This document shows, in pieces, positions 10,960 through 23,637 of a DNA stretch of 64,000 bases. The stretch is from the NCBI GenBank assembly GCA_949130495.1, contig OX422223.1, forward strand, positions 80,198,751 to 80,262,750. Reading direction: 5' to 3'. The notes below the pieces were generated by a model. The model saw only the letters and a program-made list of their open reading frames with translations, had not been told where the DNA came from and searched no databases. The translations under genes and the position numbers were made by a program. This stretch comes from Sambucus nigra. Its lineage: Eukaryota; Streptophyta; Magnoliopsida; Dipsacales; Adoxaceae. Positions within the stretch are counted from its first letter, which is position 1, and each line of letters opens with the position of its first letter.

Positions 10960-12150
10960 ATTGGGGCTGTAAAGAGAAGAGTGAATAATGATAACGCTCG
11001 ACCATCAATCGGGACTTTGTTGTAATATAAAGATAATGTCGATCATCTGCAATAACTGAGATAAGAGGATAAATTGATAAATATACTCGACTATCCATCG
11101 GGGCTTTGTCATTTGTTGAGCTAGATATGAATAAGAATTATCTTTCTCGACCCTTCGTTGTGGCTTAATAAATGAGGTTTAATAGCCCATATATGCTCAA
11201 CCATCCATCGAGATAGACTCCGAATAAGAATATTCTTACTCGACCATCCGTTGGGGTGAAAATTATAAAGCCGAATAATTTAAAATGAAGCTATATAAAT
11301 ATCAACACCGGAGCATCCGTCAGGACTAAAATCACATTATTGAATGACAGATAATCAACATGCTCAAGAATCCATCGGAGTGATATTAGTAAGACTGAAT
11401 AATATTTATCATGTTGAATAATCCACATGCCTTAGTGTTGAATATAAAGTATGAAAAATAATAGATAAGATGTTCAACCATCCAACGAGGAAAAATTTAG
11501 AGGACCGAACATATGTTACGAATGGTCCTACATAGTCAGAGATAAATAAATGAATTTCCAGACCATCCATTAGGGATGAATCACAATAGTAAATACTACA
11601 TTGACTAACAATCGACCACATCGACCATATGTCGGGACTGAATATAAATAAGAATTATTTTGACCAACCATCTGTTGGGGATAAATTGCAATTTGTATGG
11701 AAAATATTGTGTCAATCGTCCTTCAGGACAAAGCTATAAATATATGACAAAAAATATTTTGCCGACCATCCGCCAAGCTAAATATTTTATTATAATTGGC
11801 CATCTGTCGTGTTAAAAATTACAGAGTTGAAGAATTAGTATCGAAATTGAATAAATATTAATGCACCAAGCATCCGTTGGTTATATTAAATAATCTCACC
11901 TAACCATTCGTCGGGTATATAGTGCTCCAGCTAAATGATAATATTCAAATTGAAGTGGTCGAATAATATATAGCCTTGTCCAGATATTTTGTCAGGATTA
12001 AATAAAATAATACTAGTTGTGAGACTGAATTGAGATGATTAGATACAACCACGCCCGAGCATCGCAGTTACCCAAGCAAAGTTATCATAATATAATGTAG
12101 TCGAATAATAAGTCACATTTCAGTCCATCTGTCGGGGCTAAGTTGCGATC
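10960..12150 (-). repeat. Irregular array of a TCGACCATCCRTCGGGGCT motif
   Basis: At least 15 degenerate copies of a 19-bp motif, for example near 11000, 11080, 11148, 11250, 11475, 11620, 11665, 11762, 11905 and 12122, are spaced about 45-75 bp apart by AT-rich filler. It looks like a decayed satellite-type array in the Tat-C 3' region. A similar CGACCAACTA motif recurs in the matching part of Tat-B. Confidence 0.7.
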
Positions 12151-13958
12151 AAATTCATTAGATCAAATTAATGCGAGGTCAAAATAATATGTCCATCCTT
12201 TATAAACAAATGAAAATCATGATATAACGAACCTCATTCTATCAGAGGTAAGTGAACAATGCATAAATGTGCCAGAGCACTCGTCAGGGTTCTCGCTAGA
12301 GTTAAATGGTTTAAAATAAATGTAGCTCATTTCTTCCACATGATTGAGTAGTGGTATGTAATAAATGTTGTCTGGTATAATAATTGCTTTTGTAATCTTG
12401 TGGCCGCCTAGGTTGACTATAGCTCAACATAGCTTCCACTTTGAACAAAAAGTGATTGGAGGAGCTTTACATAGCTTCCACATTGAAAAAAAAAGTGTCT
12501 CAGTAAACACAGTTCCTTTAAAAGGGTTGTGTAAGATGTTATTTCTTTAAACCCCCTTCAGAATGATGATTATTGTACGAATCATAATGTACTAAATGAG
12601 AATTATAACATTTGTAATAAGTAGCCTTTAATGTTACAGAGCATGTATTAAATAAGTCTTTGCAACATGAATACCCTTCCAGTGTAAGAAATGAAATGAA
12701 TCCCAGTAATCAACTTGATTAGAGGGAGAAAGAACAAGCAATTTGACACAATAAAGGCAAGGCAGTAAACCCCTATGCGCAATAAATGCCAATGATTGAG
12801 AATAAGAGCTAGTTAAGCTCTGGGAATGAAGAAGATAATCACTAATAATAATAAATTCACAAGAAGCTCTCATGTCTAGAGCATGGATATATGAAGTTCT
12901 TTAATAAGGGTGATAAGTGAAAGTATTTATATGAGGACAAGGTCATTTGAATGACCTTATTCGCATTATATGTTCTGACCTCATTCAGTGCTAAGAGTAT
13001 TGTGCATTTATTACCAATGATAGCATATTAAATGCATGAGATATTATTTCTTGGTTGGAACACTATTTATGTTGTCAAAACATCTCTTTGCATTAGCTGA
13101 GATTGATAGGTTGGCACAAAGGTTTGTTTTGTGATGGCTGACGGGACATTCACTTAAATGGGCTAGTGGTCTAAAGAATAAAAGAGTGCCAATTTTCTCG
13201 AGTTCCTAAAGTGTCAGATATCATGACATCATAAAGATAGTGAACAGTCGTGTATGAGATATTTTGTCTTGTCAGCCAAATATGGTCTTTCGAGGGATGG
13301 TTTTTCGAACAACCTCAAGTCATGTTTGAGAGGAAAACGATATTTGACCAAACTATTTTTGGTGAGGTAACTCGAGTGAGATCTCTCAACGGAGGTGTTC
13401 CAAAATGTTATTTTGAGCCTATTGAATAAAGGTTTTTCCCAAGTGTGCCAAAGAGGTTGATATTACTTTTCCAAGGTTGCCTTGTTCTCAATCCTCTAAA
13501 CTAAGTCCCTATGATATTACCCAAATGAGGTCGTTCAATAGATCATGTGAGCTCTTCCATGTCCTGCCAGACATGGTCCTTCGTAGCTACCGAACAACCT
13601 CAAGTATTTGACAATAAAATAAAGTAAATACAAATCATTGATTTTATTACAAGCGTGTTTCTAGGCCTCTTGATTAATCTTGTTTCCTATGGAAGGTCTC
13701 TCGAATAACCACGCTCTTCTTGGGGTATTTGAGTGTGTAATCTAGCTATGGAACTTCCTGCGAATGATCTTCTTCTGAACGATATTGATTCTTTCATTAA
13801 TCCTCTTATTATGCAAGATTAGTCCTTCGATCAACCATGAGCTTGGACTTCCCCCAACACTCTCCCCTTTGAAGAGATATTCCTTTATTTATAAAAATAT
13901 ATGTACGAAATATCATCGCATTGCTTCAATGACCTATGGCCTGTAAAAAAATGTTATC
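12151..13958. other. Remainder of Tat-C 3' region, no genes
   Basis: AT-rich sequence with no supported coding frame. Short related strings such as GAACAACCTCAAGT recur near 13308 and 13599, suggesting further decayed repeats. The stretch ends at the insertion point of the outer SIRE-like element. Confidence 0.4.
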
Positions 13959-15339
13959 TGTAAAGACAAATTTCTAATTGAGTCAATTTGTAAGTATTGG
14001 CTTAATTCTGAACAAAACTATTTGAGTCATGGGATAGAAGTTGAGTTTGTGACCGTTCAAACCTATGACCTTTTTGTTGAAGACGTAGCGACTAAGTCGA
14101 AGCAATCACATCATATGTCATGTTTCGTACCATGTGTCATCATCAAAATCCCAAGGATCTCTTCGGTATGAATTCTTATATCATGTTAAGCCTTAGAACT
14201 GTGTTAGAATTTTTGCACCAATATTTTAAAATGACTTTATATTTTTTCAAGAAATTTTTTTTATTTTTCCCATTTCGTTCAAACGACTTACCCGGGTTGT
14301 TCGGACGAGGTTTTGGTGTCGTTCGAACGAGCCTTATAATGAGATTTCTTTTGGGTTGTGCTTCAATCTTGTTTGAAATGTCGTTCGAACAATATTGGAT
14401 GTCATTCGAACGACCGGAGCAGTTTTTCTTAGCAGTTTTTCTCCTAACCACCCACTACTTTTTCATTCAATTTTATAGTGAGGGAGAACAATTTTTCCAG
14501 GAGAATTTTTCAAACCTTTAGAGCAAAAATTCTCTCTAAAAAATCCATCCATGTTTAAGACTTTCCCATCTTCCTAAAGAGAGAAACATTTAAGAAAAGT
14601 CAAGAGTGACTTTGTTTACACCCAAATAATTTCATGATCCAAGCCTTTATATAATATATGTTTTGTGATCAGAGTTTTGGCACTGCGTTTGTTCCATACA
14701 TTCCTGCGAATTATTTGTTTATGAAGAATTATATGTACGTTAATATACATATAGTGGACTCCATATGTTTAACGGTAGCATTGCCTCAGTGGTGGACTCC
14801 AAGACGTAGGTGGATTCCTGCATTGTCACAAGCCAGAGGTGGAAGGGACAAAGAGAATCAAGCCTTGCGATGGCGTCGAGTCATTGAGTAAGTCTTATGT
14901 CGTGTCCTTGTATTAAATCCGAACTTAGTGGACTTGTGGCCAAGCCTTTTGAGATTTTTCCCAATGTGAATTTTCCTCGAGGCGTTGTGGTTGTGTATTT
15001 TTATCTTGCAAATTCACCTAGATGCATGCTTAGGTTGAATAAGATAAAAATTGGTTAAATACAAAAATGATGTAACTGGTGCGTAATTAATTTGGGTAAT
15101 TTAGTTTAATTTAATTCAAGTTGGAAATATAAATTTGGCAAATTCATGCTTAGTTTGGCTTGCATGAATTGGAACTTGAATTGAATTCTTGTTTAAGAAG
15201 AGAAAATTAATTTTGAAAGAGATATTTAAAATTCAAATTATTCGGTGAAACGTCCCTTTAGAATTTAAAATTTTGAATTTTTCGGGAATCTACGTTTTCG
15301 AGTGGTATCAAACCATATTATATAAATTCACCAGTCTCA
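13959..15339 (+). repeat. Left LTR of the outer gag-only element
   Basis: 1381 bp. Aligns with 26133-27487. Contains several TCGTTCGAACGA-like palindromes at about 14275-14425. The LTR ends just before AATTGGTATCAAA. Confidence 0.85.
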
Positions 15340-15425
15340 AATTGGTATCAAATCGAGAACACTAAATTGTCATGTTAGATCGTTTTAGGTTTGAATATTA
15401 AAATTTTGTCATTTTTGAGGTTTTT

Positions 15426-17315
15426 TGTTTTTGATGGTTCTAACTATGCGTACTGGAAAACGCGTATGAGATCGGCACTTAAGTCGTTAAATGAGTGAGT
15501 TTAGCTATAGGTCGTTAAAGGGTGGTCCTCACCAACATGTTTAGTAGGAGATATTAGAGTTCCTAAATCCGTAGAAAGATGTAGTGAGGGTGAGCTTAAG
15601 CTAGCAAATTTGATTCTCGTGGTTTAAATGCTCTTTTTAGTGCGGTCACACCGGAGGAGTACCGTCGGATTATGACGTGTGAAACGTCTAAGGAGGCTTA
15701 GGATACACTCCAACTCATCTATGAAGGTATAAGTGTTGTTAAGGCTTCTAAACTCCAAAACATCACCACTCAATTTGCAATAATAAATGGATGGGAGTGA
15801 AAACATTTAATGAGGTCTATGCTAGATTGTTCAATATCATTAACTCGTCTTTTAACTTGAGACAAAAAAATACCCGACAAATGTGTCATAAAGAAAATTT
15901 TGAGGTCATTACCTGATAGGTTTAATCCAAAAGTGACCATTTTGAATTCTTTAGGCACTTTAAACTCTATGAAACTTGAATAGATTGTAGGTGACTTGCA
16001 AACCTATGAACTTGACATGTTTACCTCTAAAGATGTGAAGATTAAGGATAAGGGCATAGCTTTGAAAGCTCTAAAGGAGGAAACATCGATTTCGAATGAT
16101 GAGTTTGACATCGACTCGGGTGATATGGCTTTGTTTTCTAAGAAGTTTAGAAAATTTATTAAGTTTAATAAAGACAAACTTAAAAATGATTATAAGAAGT
16201 TTGAGAAGTCTAAGTATAATAAAGTCGAGAAATCCCTCAAAAATCATAATGATGATCTTAAGAGGGACGAGTCGAATAGATGCTTTGGTTGTGAAGATTA
16301 TAACCATAGAGAAACTGAGTGTCCCACTAAACTTAGGAAGTAGGGCAAGAAATAAATTTCATATAATGCCACCTATAGTGATAGTGAACCGGAAGAGGGA
16401 CTTGATTCCCCCATTGATCGCAACTTCACCGCATTTATGGCTAGTCATGTGAGCATTGATGACGAATCTTCCCATGAAGATATTTCTTTGCATGACACTT
16501 CTGAGGCCATTGTTTATTAATACAAAGTGATTGATGGTAGAGATAGTGGAGAAGAGACTGAGAATGAAGAAAAGGAAGAGGAGGAGAGTGAATTCCACAT
16601 TACCTTCTGTGAGTTGTATACGGAATATTTGAAATTAAAAAGGGAAAACTTAAAGTTGGAAACTAGGATGAAAGAACGTGTCGTAGATATTGATGAGAGT
16701 GTTTTAATTGAAAAACTTAGGGAACGTGAGAGGACTCTTCGAAAGAAGTTAGAGTATGTTGAATGTGAGAGAGGTAGTTTTTGAGGTATAATGGAGGCTA
16801 TGAAGAAAGAGATTCTTGAGTTTGAAGAGACTAGGAGTTTTCTTAAGTCTATGATAGTGGAGCTTGAAGATAGATTGAGAGACTCAAGTCGAGTCAAGTT
16901 CGATTGGGAGTCTAGGTCCAAAAAAAATTATAAGATGTTAGTCACTGTCCAAATCAAAAATGAAAATTGTGGCATTGACTCCGATACTCAAAATGCTTCC
17001 GCTCATAAAGTCGAAACCATGATTTTGAGAGAATCAACTAGGAACGCTAGAAAAGGTCAACCCTTAGGTAATACTTATCACTATTCTTTCACTTCCACAT
17101 ATTGTGGTAGGAAGGGTCACCTTATGAGGTTTTGTTTTGATCTTAAAAACAATTCTAGTAAGTCTAAGGGTAGAGTCACCAAGGTCACCGAAACTCGAGA
17201 GCGTCACTTTACACCTATGTGGGTTAGGAGATCTAATTTGGAGGCCTTACATGATAGACTTTATGATTCTCATTTCCTTGCACCTGATACTTCCCATGCT
17301 AGATCTAAAGGTTGA
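15426..17315 (+). pseudogene. SIRE-type Gag of the outer element, broken
   Basis: The decayed Gag begins with the UBN2 N-terminus (FDGSNYAYWKTRMRSALKS), continues through VIKKILRSLPDRF and VGDLQTYELDMFTSKDV, then a CCHC knuckle CFGCEDYNHRETEC near 16290-16335. A long charged coiled-coil follows (16527-16990), then a second Zn-type motif CGRKGHLMRFC (17103-17135). Stops and shifts interrupt it (for example near 15490, 15700, 15975 and 16345). The inner element has the same order of parts, so this is one gene family. Its product would be a nucleocapsid/capsid-like protein packaging the RNA. Confidence 0.85.
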
Positions 17316-17923
17316 TTGTATTAGCTTTGTTTACATACACTAGTTGTGCTTCATGATATACTTTTGCTAGTTGTATGTTTGTTAGTCATATTCTAGTCTA
17401 TGCTGTATCATATATGTTTTGCTAGAATCATGACAAGTGTATCTTTTGTATTTGTTTTCGGATTAATTGAGTCATATTGAATAATACAAAAATATTTTAT
17501 TTGTCCTTTGAGATGTCTGTGTTTTAAAAAAAAATTAAATTTGTATTTTTTTGTGTATTTTAGTTTAAGCATTTTATGTGGCATATCCTTGTGTTTGAAT
17601 CCTATATCTCTTTTCGCTTCCAAGTGGCTAAAACTTGTTATTATGAATTTCAATTCTTAAATTGTTTTTTATCATGCTTGCATGGAGTAGTTTGACTTTG
17701 ATTTGCTCAATGGATTCGCTTTGTATATGCCTCCTCACACACATGCACGATCTCTTTTGAGCTTTAACTTCACATGTATATTTAGGCTAAGTGATATGTT
17801 CTCCCATCATTTTTGTTGTTTACATGTTTTGTGACTATGGGATATTTGTGCATGTAAGAACCGTTGCCCGTGAGATTTATTTGAATAGTATAGAAAAGAA
17901 AAGAGGGTGAATAATAAAGGGCT
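17316..17923 (+). other. Outer element internal non-coding region, left half
   Basis: Follows the gag. It matches in kind the region after the inner gag (AAAAAGATTTT-like strings, GTGGCATATCCTTGTGTTTG). Where pol should be, no integrase or RT motif is seen. Confidence 0.6.
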
Positions 17924-19156
17924 TGTAAGGACATAAATTTCCAATTGAGTCCCTATATTGTTTTGACTTAATTCCTTGAACAAAACTGTGTTTGTAATAT
18001 GTCATAGGGAGATTTTTATTGTGTCACGATCCCACTTGGTCTATGACGTATTTAAGAAAATTGAAGACGTTTTGGCAAAGCATTAAAGAATTTATCATGC
18101 CGAAGTTTAATTGGTGCAAGTTTAATCATCTTTAAAGTTAATTGCATTCCGAGATCACTCAGGTATGAATGCGTATAATTAATGGTGCACGGAATTATTT
18201 TTATAAAAGATAAGGATGTATTTTTATAAAGAAGAATGTTTCAAAAGGTTTACACTATGTTTTATTATGATAAACACGGAATAGAGTTTGACTAATTTGG
18301 ATCACTTTTAAAAGAGACGTTTTAATCAGAAAGTTAAAAAGTTAAACTTACGCGTTGTCGTTCAAATGACATAAGCTCTCGTTCAACGAGATGCTCATGT
18401 CGCGCGAAGGATGTGGCCTTGTCATTCTAACAATACGTATCTTGAGGCAGCGCTTAATTGTTATTTAAAGCGTGTTTTCATCAGATTTTCATAGGTGTGC
18501 ATTCTGGAAAACAGTATTCAAACCAGAAACTTGTTTGCACATGTTTTCTAAGGTTTACAAAGCATAAACACATCCTTAGAGTTTGCAAAGATCTGAGTTA
18601 TCATTCTTATATGTTTACGTGATCTTTCGGCACCAAAGAAGTTTGTTTTACACATTGAACATCAAAGGGTTTTGTGATGAAGAAAAGAGAAGGACTTTTT
18701 ATTTGACATCGTAGACGAATCAAAGTCAATCGGTGGACACCGAGACATACGTAGACGCGTGTGTTGTGGACAGGTAACATAGAAGATGAAATTTCTGCAT
18801 GGGCACTATTGAATAACGGTTGAAGATCAAAAGGAGCGTCAAAACTCGTGGGGATCGAGTCATTGTGTAAGGCTAATCTGTCTTCGTAAAACCATTGTTC
18901 ATAGTGATTGTCTGGCTTGGGCCATCCGAGGTTGTTTTCCCGTTTTGGGTTTTTTCCTCGTACATCCGGCGTTGTGAGTATTCTTTACTTTATTTAACTT
19001 GCTTTAATCACTAGATGCATGTTTAGGATTAATCAAGATAAAATTGGTTTAAAGTAAGAATTCGGTTTTCACAACTTGGTTTGGTGCATAATTAAAAGTT
19101 GGATAATTTTCGAGAAAATTGGTTTTGTTTAAAAACACACATATTGGGAACTTTCA
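17924..19156 (+). repeat. Left LTR of the inner gag-only element
   Basis: 1233 bp. Its partner is 23638-24838. The right copy lacks about 32 bp of the palindrome-motif cluster at about 18380-18430, which looks like a deletion between short repeats. Confidence 0.92.
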
Positions 19157-19159
19157 AAT

Positions 19160-19171
19160 TGGTATCAGAGC
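19160..19171 (+). other. Primer-binding site of the inner element
   Basis: TGGTATCAGAGC, an exact match to the initiator-Met tRNA complement, 3 bp after the LTR. Confidence 0.92.
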
Positions 19172-19217
19172 TAAAAAACATGTTTTATTTATTTTGTGAT
19201 ACCGTGTGTTTTCAAAG

Positions 19218-21025
19218 ATGAATTTTGGATTTAATGAACTTTCTCGAACTCCTATTTTTTATGGCACTAATTACACTTATTGAAAGATGAGAATGAGAAG
19301 TTCTTTAAAATCAATCGATGAGCGTGTGTGGCTAGCAGTTGAGAAAGGATGGACACCCCCTGTCACTATTGTAATTGAGGTCACTAGTTTAAAGCCTGTC
19401 GAGTTATGGACGAAAACTGAATATAGACTTTCACAATATAATTCTAAGGGTCTGCACGTTAGTTCTTCACATGTCACACCGAAAGAATATAATAGAATTA
19501 TGACTTGTGAAACATTAAAAGAGGCTTGGGATATTTTGGCACTCACTCACAAGGGAACTAGCACGGTTAGGGCGTCAAAACTTCAAAATCTCACTACATA
19601 GTTTGAGACCATTAGGATGTTAGAGAGTGAGACTTTTGATGAGTTTTATGCTAGGTTGTCCAATATTGTCAACTCGTCATTTAACCTAGGTGAGAAAATT
19701 CCCGACAACCGTGTCATTAAGAAAATCCTTAGGTCGTTGCCTAGTAAGTTTGATGCGAAAGTGACCATTTTAAACTCCTTGGGTAGGTTAGAGTCGACGA
19801 AACTAGAAGAGATTATAGGTGACTTACAAACCTATGAAATCGACATGATTACCTCCAAGCAAGTGCCTAAGAAAGAAAAGGGTATTGCTTTGAAAACTCG
19901 GAAGGAGGAAATTAAATTTCGGATTCCGATTTCGATTCCGATTCTGATTTTGAGGATGTTGCTTAGTTGGCAAAGAAATTTTAAAAATTTATTAAGTTTC
20001 AAAAGCAATCGAAAGATGCCAAGAAATTTGAAAAATTCAAGAACAACAAAGTAGATCCCACCTCTAAGGATAAGTTTGAGAAGCCTAAGAGAGATGAGTC
20101 GGATAAGTGTTTTGGGTGTGAGGGGTACGGTCACAAAGTTAAGGACTGTCCCACTAGACTTAAGAAAGAGGGAAAGAAACCCATTGTCTATAATGCTACC
20201 TTAAGTGATAGTGATCCGAAAGAGGGAGAGAGTTCCCCCATTGATCGTAACTTTGTTGCGTTCATGGCATGTCATGTGAGCGACGACGATTCTCATGTGC
20301 ATGACACTTTCGAGGAGGTTCTGAGTTGATCCCATGTTAGTGAGGGTGAAGAGAATGACGAGGAGGAGGTTGATGTGAAAGAGTTGAAAAATTCGTTTAA
20401 TGAGTTGTATGCCGAAATGGTTAAGGTGAAAAAGGCTAACTCAAAATTGCAAGCTAAGTTGAATGAGCGTGACATAGAAAATAATGATAGTTTGATTGAG
20501 GATCTTAGGGCACGAGAGAAGAAGTTTAGGGAGAAACTAGAGTTTGTGGAGAAAGAGAGATATAATCTCCGTGGTTTGATGGAGTCCTTGAAAAAAGATA
20601 TTTTAGCATTTGAGGAGTCTAGGCATTTGCTTGAGTCTAGGATTCATGATTTGGAGGAGAGATTGAGAGACTCGTCTAGAGTCAAGTTTGATTTGGAGGC
20701 TAGGTCGGAGAAGTTAGATAAGATCCTAGGCACCGTCCAAATTAAAAGAGATAGGGGAGGTATAGGCTTTGATGAGAGAGTTGGTCCCATTCCCCCCGCA
20801 CGTGTGAGAAACACTAGAAAGGTTAGAAAAGGTCCACATATAGGTAATCATTACCACCATCATTACACTTGCACGTTTTGTGGTAGGAAAGGTCACCTTA
20901 GGCGTTATTATTACGACCTTAGACAATCTCCTACGAAGTTTTGGAATAAAGTTGCCCCGATTCCCAAAACCCCCATGAGTCGTTTTACACCTACTTGGGT
21001 TAGGAAATCGGATTTAGTGGCTTAG
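19218..21025 (+). pseudogene. SIRE-type Gag of the inner element
   Basis: The start ATG at 19218 opens MNFGFNELSRTPIFYGTNY. The UBN2 domain follows (MTCETLKEAWDIL, TFDEFYARLSNIV, VIKKILRSLPSKFDAKV, IIGDLQTYEIDMITS), then the CCHC knuckle CFGCEGYGHKVKDC (about 20108-20150), an acidic hinge, a long coiled coil (20375-20720) and a second zinc-type motif CTFCGRKGHLRRY in which the final Cys is Tyr. Damage: a TGA at a conserved Trp near 19282, a TAG near 19599, a frameshift near 19970-19990 and a TGA near 20327. The domain order is intact, so the gene was whole on insertion or came from a helper-dependent family. No pol follows. Confidence 0.88.
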
Positions 21026-21204
21026 GAATTAAACTTCATGATTATCGTTTGGGTGCACTTGATTCTTCCCATGTTAAATCTAAAGGATGATAGTATTGCC
21101 TTGTTTGTCATATGCTAGTTTGCTTCATGATATATTCATTGCTAGTATTATGACATGTGTATCATTTTGTTTTATAGTTTTCATTTGTTTGAGTCCTATT
21201 GGAA

Positions 21205-21345
21205 AATACAAAAAGATTTTGCTTTTTAGAAAAAAATTTGAAAATCCAAAAAGATTTTGTTTTTTTGAGAAACTTTTTGAAAAACCAAAAAGATTTTGCC
21301 TTTATTTGAGTCAAAATATGAAAAGCCAAAAAGATTTTCGATTTT
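21205..21345 (+). repeat. Degenerate tandem repeat of CCAAAAAGATTTT
   Basis: Four copies of an AA(A/T)CCAAAAAGATTTTG core at about 21207, 21247, 21286 and 21327, spaced about 40 bp, follow the gag of the inner element. Confidence 0.75.
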
Positions 21346-22288
21346 TGTTTTCGAGTTTACGTGTTTGATGTGGCATATTGGTGTGCTTGGAGCCCTCCCA
21401 TCGTTTCATTATCCATGTGGCTAGGACATTTGGTCATTATTATCGATGCTTAGAATGATATTAACCATTGTTTATATGGGGTTGTTTCGAAGTTGATATG
21501 CATTTTGATTCGACTTTGTATTTATGCTAACATTGCATACATGCACGAGTTTATATGGATGTTTGACTTCTCTTGTATATTTGAATTTAGTGAGGCGTTC
21601 TTATCTCAATCTTGTCATCTATGCGTAAGTAGACTTAAGGAGAAGTGTGCATATAAGAACCGTTTACCATGAGGATTTGAATTGAAAAAATGATGAGTGA
21701 TTCACAAGAAAGGGCTGGGAGAGTTCAAAATTAACTCGTCGTGAAAGCCACCGTTTAAAAGAGCCCAAAAGAAAATGCAATATGTTAAGAAAAGGGCCAA
21801 ACTAGTTTAGTTCATTCCAAAAAAAAATATGATATTATTGAGGGAGTTTGGATGGATTAAAAATTTAACGGGTTTTCACAACTAATCCTAATGTTGAAAC
21901 ATTGCAATTTGACGCTATTGTTTGTAGAATCGTCAAAATTCTGGATTTGTGTGCATGTAGTATGTTTAGTTCATTAAGCTCACACTTTAATTTTCATATG
22001 GATATGATAAAGTTTGATGATTTATCGCTATCAATTAGAGCTTCTTGATCATTTCGATGTGTTGGAATTGTGACTCATTTGTTGTAGTTTCACGCCCATT
22101 CATTTCATATCCATATTTGAGCACATCGGTACTATGTTTGCATGTAACTCGCATTTTTAGTTTTTATGAGTTTTTGAGTTTTGTGTTAAAAGCCTAATGT
22201 TTTAACACTGTTTTGCTGCTATCAGGCCCTTCCTATAATTTTTTTGTGGAAATTTTTTCACTGGGCAATATTATATTATATTTCTGGG
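21346..22288 (+). other. Inner element non-coding region
   Basis: No coding motif. The segment around 21690-21790 is homologous to the outer element at 17910-17923 and 24844-24900, which confirms the inner/outer family relationship and the insertion point. Confidence 0.6.
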
Positions 22289-22692
22289 CAAGGTTCTAAA
22301 AAACGCGGGGCGTGATCGAGGCGTGGAGGTCAAGCCTTAAGCCTTAGAAGCCTAGGCGGGTTTAAGCGTAAAAAGGCGTTAAAAGGCATTTAGACCTTCT
22401 TAATATATTTTATTATTTTTAAACCATAACAAGGCTATTAAAATACTAAAATTGTACATATCATAAAAATATGTTTGACTATATGAAAATTAAAATACTA
22501 TTTGATTATTTTGGATGAGATAATAGTCTGGTTAGTTAAAAAATTCTTTAAAAGGCGATATCGTTTCACTAAAGCATTGTTGTTTTTAGAAAAAAGTGCG
22601 CCTTAAGGTTTTTATTAAGAATAAGGCGTGAAAAACTTAAGGCGAGGCATTTCGCCCAAGCCTTAAGCCTAGGCGGGTTTTTTAGAACAGTG
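22289..22692 (+). mobile_element. 404-bp hAT-like MITE, copy 1
   Basis: Ends CAAGGTTCTAAAAAAC...GTTTTTTAGAACAGTG are imperfect terminal inverted repeats with a perfect 12-bp core. Flanks TTTCTGGG (22281-22288) and TCTCTGGG (22693-22700) are an 8-bp duplication with one mismatch, as expected for hAT. AGGCG and AAGCCTTAAGCC motifs are dense near both ends. A second copy, inverted, is at about 62761-63155. Confidence 0.82.
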
Positions 22693-22719
22693 TCTCTGGG
22701 AATCTGGAAAATTTTGGCA

Positions 22720-22835
22720 GGTCACGAGAAGTCGTTCAAACAACATCTTCATGTCGCGCGAATGACAGTTGTACTTTGTTCGAGCGACATCCTCAACTCG
22801 TTTGAGCGACGTCCCTGGCTCGTTCAAACAACAGG
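22720..22835 (+). repeat. Cluster of TCGTTYRAACRAC half-palindromes
   Basis: Five variants of a TCGTTCGAACGA-type motif in 115 bp within the internal region of the inner element (near 22733, 22755, 22779, 22798, 22818). The same motif occurs in the LTRs of all three SIRE-like elements here. Confidence 0.7.
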
Positions 22836-23622
22836 CTGACTTCTTGCTTCTGATTGGTTTGCAGTTCACTGGTTTAAATTGGTATATTTTTTGTACTGCT
22901 GGAAGTGATTCTGGACTGACTGGTTTATATGCAGGATTTATTGGTTCTAAATTGGTTTTTTGCATATAGTCCGTTTATCACACCTGATTAGATTGCTATA
23001 TTCTTTGTGTGATTCATTGGTTTACTAGCTATTGATTTGTCATTACTTGATCATAATTAGCTGGTTGTTCCATGCTTATCTAGCGATTTCACATTGATTC
23101 AAATTGGTTATATTCTCATGCTAGATATTTTGTTTGGTTTATCTTTTCACCGGATTATCTATTCGAGACAAAAAGGGGAGAGATGTATGTGATGTAGGGG
23201 GATATTTGAGCATGTTTTGATTTACATATGTTTACAAATTGGTATCTCAAATTGGTAGTAGACATTGGTATCATTTTGTTGCTCAAATTATTTAACAAAT
23301 GACTTTTCAGAGTTTATCCATATTGTTTATTCATATTGGTATCTATTATCGTTTGGTATCATTTGAATATATATATTAGTTTCATTTGTTCCTCCATACT
23401 TCACTGGGTATTTGTTTGTCTGTTTCATGTGTGTAGGTATGCTTCAGCGATTCTAGATTTCAAGTCTACATCACATTCAGACAGTTCATGCTTGTCGATG
23501 CTACATATTCTACTCCGTGTTCTGTCATTTTTTATTTTGGGTTTATGGGATGGGATTTAGGCATCATGCGGCTTGACGGACCTTCTTAGGCATTTCAATG
23601 GTTTAGTTTTGTCCCGAAATAG
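22836..23622 (+). other. Inner element 3' internal region
   Basis: No coding motif. A second purine tract AAAGGGGAGAGA lies at about 23171. This is the 3' untranslated part before the polypurine tract. Confidence 0.5.
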
Positions 23623-23624
23623 TC

Positions 23625-23637
23625 AAAGGGGGAGATT
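23625..23637 (+). other. Polypurine tract of the inner element
   Basis: AAAGGGGGAGATT directly before the right LTR is the expected primer for plus-strand DNA synthesis. The outer element has a matching AAAAGGAGAGATT at 26120-26132. Confidence 0.85.

Noticed and set aside
14120..14521. 133-codon frame with hydrophobic C-terminus
   Set aside because: Lies inside the outer element's LTR and is not kept open in the partner LTR.
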